From Odobenus rosmarus divergens (lineage: Eukaryota > Chordata > Mammalia > Carnivora > Odobenidae), in contig NW_004450276.1 in the NCBI RefSeq assembly GCF_000321225.1, positions 366,476-430,475 of the forward strand: a stretch of 64,000 bases of DNA, in the 5' to 3' direction. This document shows positions 58,515 to 64,000 of this stretch, in pieces. A model generated the notes under the pieces. The model searched no databases. It was not told where the DNA came from and saw only the letters and a list, made by a program, of their open reading frames with translations. Position numbers and translations under genes: made by a program. Positions within the stretch are counted from its first letter, which is position 1; the number at the start of each line of letters is the position of its first letter.

Positions 58515-60149
58515 AAAATTTATTTTTAAATTTCTTAGAGAATAACTAACGCAAAATATATCTAATATTACTTATAGTTTATTCAAATGGAGCCAAATGT
58601 TCACTGAAATTTTACTTGAAACATCTACTGAATATTTTGAGAACAGAAGGATGTATAGTGTGCCATGGTACAGGTAGGTTTTTCTTGGGTTAAAGAGAAC
58701 AATTTATAACATAAAACAAAACAAAAAACAAGAATTTCTGGAAAATGAGGTTCCACTAAAGACATGTCATCTTTTCATCCTGTTCTTTGAATTCATTCAT
58801 TCTCATATGCCATTACAATGCTTTAGTAATTCAAAAGGTGGTACTTTGAGTTGTAAGTCTTTGATAAGTTAATATGGGGACTGAGATGTTCTGTGATGTG
58901 ACAGAAATGGACTATAGATGAGCAGAGCTCTAAATTGCAGAAAAGATGCTGGAAGGTTTAATGAAACACAACCTTTTATAACAATTTTGAAATATCTCAT
59001 ACATTATTCTAAGTTCTTACTAAATCTGTTTTCTGCATTCTCTTCTATTATTAATTCAAAATTGAAATATTAATCTCAAACTTAATATTATAAATCCCAT
59101 TTTTTAAAATTTTAAAATATATATCTATGTCTTCTGTTTATATGAGCTAAGAAAATATCTGGACTAAGAACTTTATTAATTGGTTTAAATGAATAATCTG
59201 AAAGAAATCACTTGACTGATATAACATTTAAAATCAGTATTAAACACAATGTAGATAAAGAGATGAGACCATTTGCCAATGGAGACCCAAAAGTCACCTT
59301 CTGAAGGAGTAATATTTGAAGAAAGAAGGTCAAAAAATACAAACGAACATGTTGGTGGCATTTCAAACACTAGAAACTGATGAAGATAATTTTTTTTCAG
59401 TCTAGTATGGAAAACACATTTTTAGCCACTATATCAGAGACATTGTGGGGTGCTGGAACTAAATTATAACTCTAAGCTCCACTCATGCTAAACTTCTGTG
59501 TATTCTTTATCTACGCAGGCTGGCCATTAAACCCCTTTCCCAACAGGTTAGGCAGGCTATAAACAACAGAAGTAAGCTACTGACAAGCTTCAATAAATTT
59601 TCAAATGAAGAGCACATTTCCATATGCCATATATCGTCAAATAAATATGCTTTCCTTTTTATCCCCAAATCCAGTGTGTCACATATTTCATGTACTTTAG
59701 GTTAAAGACAACCCAAATCCCCCAAAATAGCAATGAAACAATTCTCAAAGAGTTACTTGTTTTTGATGTCAGTACTATAGAAACTGGATATACATTTTTA
59801 AAATAACAAGGTATCACTGAATCTCAGATATATATACAAAATCCTCAAAGTACTAGCAGACTATAGTTTGATTACATGGGTTATATCTTGCCTATTTAGT
59901 TTATTCCCGCATTATTCTCAGGTTAAAATTCTAAGATTCTTAGTACTTGTTAAAATTATAATTATTGTTCATTCATAATATAATTTATTCACCAGATAGT
60001 ACCTCATAACTAAAACTTGGATAGTCACATCCCAAATATATACATTCCAGTCAATAATTAAAACCTGTTTACAGTTTTAAAAATTCAATGGTCACATTAA
60101 TTCAGCACAAATTTTTATAATTATAGGGAAAGTTTTGCTTTAAAAAGGC
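58515..60149. other. No gene seen
   Basis: Unique AT-rich sequence. 59400-59640 is more balanced in base composition. The antisense frame at 59185-59370 shows no recognisable domain. Confidence 0.45.
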
Positions 60150-60370
60150 TAATTGCTGGGGTGCCAGGGTGGCTCAGTTGGTTAAGCAATTGCCTTCGGC
60201 TCAGGTCATGATCCTGGAGTCCTAGGATCAAGTCCCACATCAGGCTCCCTGCTCAGCAGGGAGTCTGCTTCTCCCTCTGACCCTCCTCCCTCTCATGCTC
60301 TCTGACTCTCATTCTCTCTCTCGCAAATAAATAAAATCTTAAAAAAAATTTAAAAAAAAGTTTAATTGCT
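60150..60370 (+). mobile_element. Can-SINE with 8-bp TSD
   Basis: TAATTGCT at 60150-60157 and 60363-60370. Sense SINE with head GGGGTGCCAGGGTGGCTCAG and tail 'GCAAATAAATAAAATCTTAA'. Confidence 0.93.
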
Positions 60371-61953
60371 TTTATAGTATTATTTATTTTAGAGTATTGA
60401 AAATACAGTTCTTCATGACTTATTTCTTTAAAGTTATTTATTTGCTTATTTGTTTTTTAGTCAAAATCATAAATGCAAATTTATAATAAATTACAATGCA
60501 ATTTTTCTTTCTGATTGAATTTTCAAAGAGGTTTTAGTTTTACAGAGGAGAATTTTTCTATTCTATTCATCCTAGAACCTTTTTGTTTCTCATGATAATG
60601 GATCTAATTTTCTTGATTTTTTAAAATTAAGAAAAATGAAAGATATTCTTATCATGCTTTCATCTTCTATTATAAGACCATTGTAGTTTGACATCACTTG
60701 GCTACATAAAATTTGATAGTTTCAATGACATATCTTTTAATCCATTTAAATCTTGATAAGATTATTTGTTTTTTCTCAGATAATGAAAATTGCTGAGGTG
60801 ATTTAGAAGACTTACTTTTTTCTCCAAAAAATGACTAACAAAGGGCACCTGAAGGAAATTCTTTGTTCACAAAAATGCAGATCTTTAGGTAATGATTACA
60901 TGAACATGCATATTTATCAGGCTGTATTTATTAAAAGTTTAAGCACTAATTGACAACTCAAAAAATAGTCTAAATATTGCAGAGAAAAATTAAAACTCAT
61001 CAGAAAATCTATGAAATCCCTATAGGGCAAAATAAAAATAGATGAAAAGAAATTATCTAAATTGACAACCCATTTCCACTAAAACTTTTACTCTGTGAAA
61101 CATCCTTATTTACTTTTTCTTTTATAAGGTATTTATGAATTAATTAGATCTATACAATTTTTCCTGATGTGAATATTTAAATTACATTCCTTATGTACAC
61201 TGTGATTATAGGAGAATAAAAGTTGTGTACCATCCTGTATATCTGGTCATTATAAACATGATATTTACAAGACATTATGAAAACTTATATGGATAAAAGT
61301 TATATGAATAAAAGTTATATGGAAAAAGTGTATACATGATTCCTGTATTAAGGAGGCTTAAACTTGAATTCCAGAAGCAAGACATAAATAAAACAAGTAA
61401 AATAACAACAAGGGTCATGGCAAATGGTAACATGGTAAATGACAAATAATAAATGTTGAAAGAGTTTTAATGTCATTAATCTTTTGCTTATGGAAAATTG
61501 AAGAATGAGTCATGAGAAAGAAGAAATTAGCAGATGATCCTTGAAAGACACCTGGGTCTGAAATATCCTAAGTCATTGGAGAACATTCTAGCCCAGAAAC
61601 GCATATAAAAATTTTTAGATTCAGAATCATTTTGGCTGATATAAAAGGCTCCTTTGAATCTGTTTCCTTATTATAATATAGAGTTTAAGTGTTAAATTGG
61701 AAATGTATGTGAAATGCTTAAGGGTGCCGAATCCCGAATAAATATTCAATACATGGATTGTTGTCTATATTGTGAAATAAAATTGTAGAGGTAGTTTTGG
61801 ATTTCACCAGAGAGGGCATTCAGGGCCAAGTTACACAGTTTCAATTTTATTCTTTATGAAATAGAAAATCATTATAACTTTTTGATCCAAGAGTGGATAT
61901 GTAAAAAAACAAAAAACAAACAAACAAAAAAACCAGCTACCAGGAAGATTAAG
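60371..61953. other. No gene seen; short tandem repeats and a possible old repeat
   Basis: AT-rich. A 15-bp tandem triplet lies at 61285-61328. 61795-61900 (TTTCAATTTTATTCTTTATG, TTTTTGATCCAAGAGTGGAT) looks like part of an old unnamed repeat that may continue at 63000-63640. A CAAA-type run lies at 61902-61933. Confidence 0.4.
61285..61328 (+). repeat. 15-bp tandem repeat, three copies
   Basis: TTATATGGATAAAAG, TTATATGAATAAAAG and TTATATGGAAAAAG lie head to tail. Confidence 0.85.
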
Positions 61954-62180
61954 TCACGCTACCTTGCTGTTGCCTTTTTTTTTTAAGATTGATTTATTTA
62001 TTTGAGAGAGAGAGAGCATGAGAGGGGGGAGGGTCAGAGGGAGAAACAAGCAGACTCCCTGCTGAGCAGGGAGCCTGATGCGGGACTCGATCCTGGGACT
62101 CCAGGATCATGACCTGAGCCGAAGGCAGTCGCTTAACCAACTGAGCCACCCAGGTGCCCCATCATGCTACCTTGCTGTTG
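61954..62180 (-). mobile_element. Can-SINE with 19-bp TSD (one mismatch)
   Basis: TCACGCTACCTTGCTGTTG (61954-61972) and TCATGCTACCTTGCTGTTG (62162-62180) flank an antisense SINE. A textbook insertion. Confidence 0.97.
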
Positions 62181-62399
62181 GCCAATACTCTGTTGAAGTG
62201 AAAACATGAAAAAGGGCAGTGTTCAGGGACAGTTAGTGGGTTATTGCGCAGAGACAGGGTTGGTGGACAGGGACAAGCAAGGATAGTCAATTTAATAAAT
62301 ATTTGTGGAGTGTCCCTCAGGGGCCATGTACTTTGTATATCCTAGAGATAAAATGATTAAAAAGACAGTTTGCTTCTCAAAATGCCTGTGGAATATTAA

Positions 62400-62575
62400 T
62401 TATGTATTTCTTAAGACAAATTACTTTTCTCTACCTCAATTTCTCCATCAGAAAAATGGGGATAATGAAATTCTTTTTCATGGTGGTACTGTGAAGATTA
62501 AAAAATGTTACACTATTAAAGCCCTTTGGACATTGCCTGACATATATGTGTTTCTCTGCAATATATAGCTATTAT
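62400..62575 (-). mobile_element. MIR, antisense
   Basis: 'CTACCTCAATTTCTCCATCA', 'GAAAAATGGGGATAATGAAA', 'GGTACTGTGAAGATTAAAAA' and 'CATTGCCTGACATA' in antisense MIR order. The frame at 62305-62568 overlaps it and is not a gene. Confidence 0.88.
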
Positions 62576-62600
62576 TATTATTATTATTAATTATTATTAT
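62570..62600 (+). repeat. (ATT)n microsatellite
   Basis: Trinucleotide run with one interruption, at the end of the MIR. Confidence 0.93.
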
Positions 62601-62807
62601 ACAGAAGACGAGAATACAAACAAAGTATAGAAGCCCCCAGAAGAGGAAATTATAAATGGTTAGGACTGGAGCATAACGGGTGGGAAGAAAAGGAAAGGCT
62701 TCTCCAAAGAGGTGATAAATAACCACTGTGGGATCAGCCTAGTTCAGTATAACTTTGGGATCAAGCCAAAATGAAATCTGAATCTTAAGTCTACCAATAT
62801 TTAGTGA

Positions 62808-62945
62808 ATTATTTAGTCTCTCTGTGCCAGTTTCCATATTTATAAGATGGGAATAATGACAGTCCCTATTCCAACAGATTGTAGTTAAGAATCTAATGGG
62901 TTAGTGAATACACACAGTTCCAGCCCCTAGAGAGTACTTCAGAAT
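62808..62945 (-). mobile_element. MIR, antisense
   Basis: 'TTTAGTCTCTCTGTGCCAGT', 'ATAAGATGGGAATAATGACA' and 'CTAGAGAGTACTTCAGAATA' in antisense MIR order. Confidence 0.82.
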
Positions 62946-64000
62946 AAGGAAGCCGTTGTTACTAATAACAAGATTTTGAAGGATTACTAGACTTGTTCTA
63001 TGCATACCAGTAGAAAAACACATTCTGAGCAGATGAACAGCCTGTACAAAAGCAAAGAGTTAGGAAAGGTATGAAGGTTATGTATGGCATTGCTTACAGG
63101 CTGAAAGGCAGGAGGCTAATGGTAGGGGAATCCAGTTACATGAAGTTCACTTTGGAGAAAGGATGTTCTTAAGGACATGCTCAATGTCTTGCTCCAACTA
63201 TGAGGCAATGGAGAGGTAATTATGGAGTGTTTGATGGACAGTGATGTGAAATGTGTAAACATCAATTTGCTGGCAAAAAGTGAGTGCATTGCAAATGGTA
63301 GAGGGTAGGTAGCAGGTGAAAAAAGGTTTGAGCCTAGGAGAATAGGTATCAGATAAGATGATTTTTAGGGAATTTTTGGATTTTTGTTTATTTACTATTT
63401 CAGGTGTAAGATGATGATAACACTTGAATTAAGGTTGGAGATGGATGAGATTGATATTAAGGAGGTAACAGATGAATGGAAGAGAAGCAGAAGCAGTAGA
63501 TAAAAATATGATTTCTGGCTTTATAGGTCAGGTAGATGGTGGCTTCATTAGTGAATTAGGAAATATGAAAATATTTGCAAACTTATGGGAAGGCAGGATG
63601 ATAGTCATATTTATAAAGGCTGAGTTTGAAATTCCTCTAGGGTGTCAGGCCTTGTAGCAATATACAATAGGCAGGTTTTAAAATAAGTCTTGTTAGACAT
63701 ATAGATGATTCGTTCATTTGAGACATTGAATATACAGTAAATATTTACACCCAGCATTTGGTGATATAAAATTTAAGTTTAGGAGCATGTACAAAAATGT
63801 AGTTACAAATGGACCAAGAGGAATTTTACATCTCTATAGGAGACATTGCATAGAGAATAACAAACATTAAGGGCTGACTCTGGGCTATGGCCTAAATATA
63901 AAAAGAAAGAAGGGACTCACCAAGAAAAGCAGAAATGGAATGGAGTAAGCAAACAATAGGAGAAAATATGGACAGTGCAGCATCACAAATGTGAAAAGTG
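62946..64000. other. No gene seen; possible old interspersed repeat at 63000-63640
   Basis: A purine-rich stretch with 'GAACAGCCTGTACAAAAGCA', 'AAGGTTGGAGATGGATGAGA', 'TTTCTGGCTTTATAGGTCAG' and 'GTAGATGGTGGCTTCATTAG' resembles an old mammalian repeat I cannot name. The frame at 63472-63657 lies in it and is probably chance. Confidence 0.4.

Overview
The window is nuclear DNA from a placental mammal, and I find no gene in it. It is visibly AT-rich, and its open reading frames are short and unrelated. The longest runs through an antisense SINE, and others lie in L1 remnants, microsatellites or unique sequence. No frame gives a convincing exon, and I saw no structural RNA gene, CRISPR array or operon-like organisation. 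The best reading is intergenic 'gene desert' or the inside of a very large intron.

The host is a carnivore. About seventeen tRNA-derived Can-SINEs (head like GGCGCCTGGGTGGCTCAG, CT-rich middle, AATAAATAAAATCTT tail) are scattered on both strands, and several have clear target-site duplications (TSDs). Their internal wording (antisense 'GGGAACACAAGCAGGGG') resembles bears, seals and mustelids more than dogs; that narrower placement comes from memory, not a search.

Layout. 1-4 kb: a SINE end, a young L1 with an inverted 5' part, and an older 5'-truncated L1. 4-14 kb: mostly unassigned sequence with SINEs, an L2 fragment and a MER5-type hAT element. 14-18 kb: an ancient sense L1 split by a younger antisense carnivore L1, a tiny L1 3' end with TSDs, and an MLT1-type LTR. 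18-22 kb: L1/HAL1-like remnants, another MLT1-like LTR and a well-bounded 566-bp solo LTR of class I ERV type. 22-42 kb: mostly unique sequence with MIR, L2, MLT1 and MER5-type relics and SINEs. 42-46 kb: two L1 3' ends, one with a 17-bp TSD. 46-64 kb: unique sequence with a 64-bp tandem duplication, MIR/L2 relics, an old L1 ORF2 fragment, a short antisense L1 and SINEs.

Two 50-N gaps (10558-10607 and 42840-42889) share the same odd structure. Each is followed by 94-95 bp copied exactly from 4.0 or 1.6 kb downstream, and then by a second copy of the sequence just left of the gap. This is most likely an assembly error, and deleting the insert restores an intact SINE and an intact L1 3' end.

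No undescribed biological system is evident. The most informative items are the gap artefacts, the twin-primed L1, a 'tail-only' retrotransposition scar inside a MER5-type element, and the solo LTR with readable TATA and polyadenylation signals.
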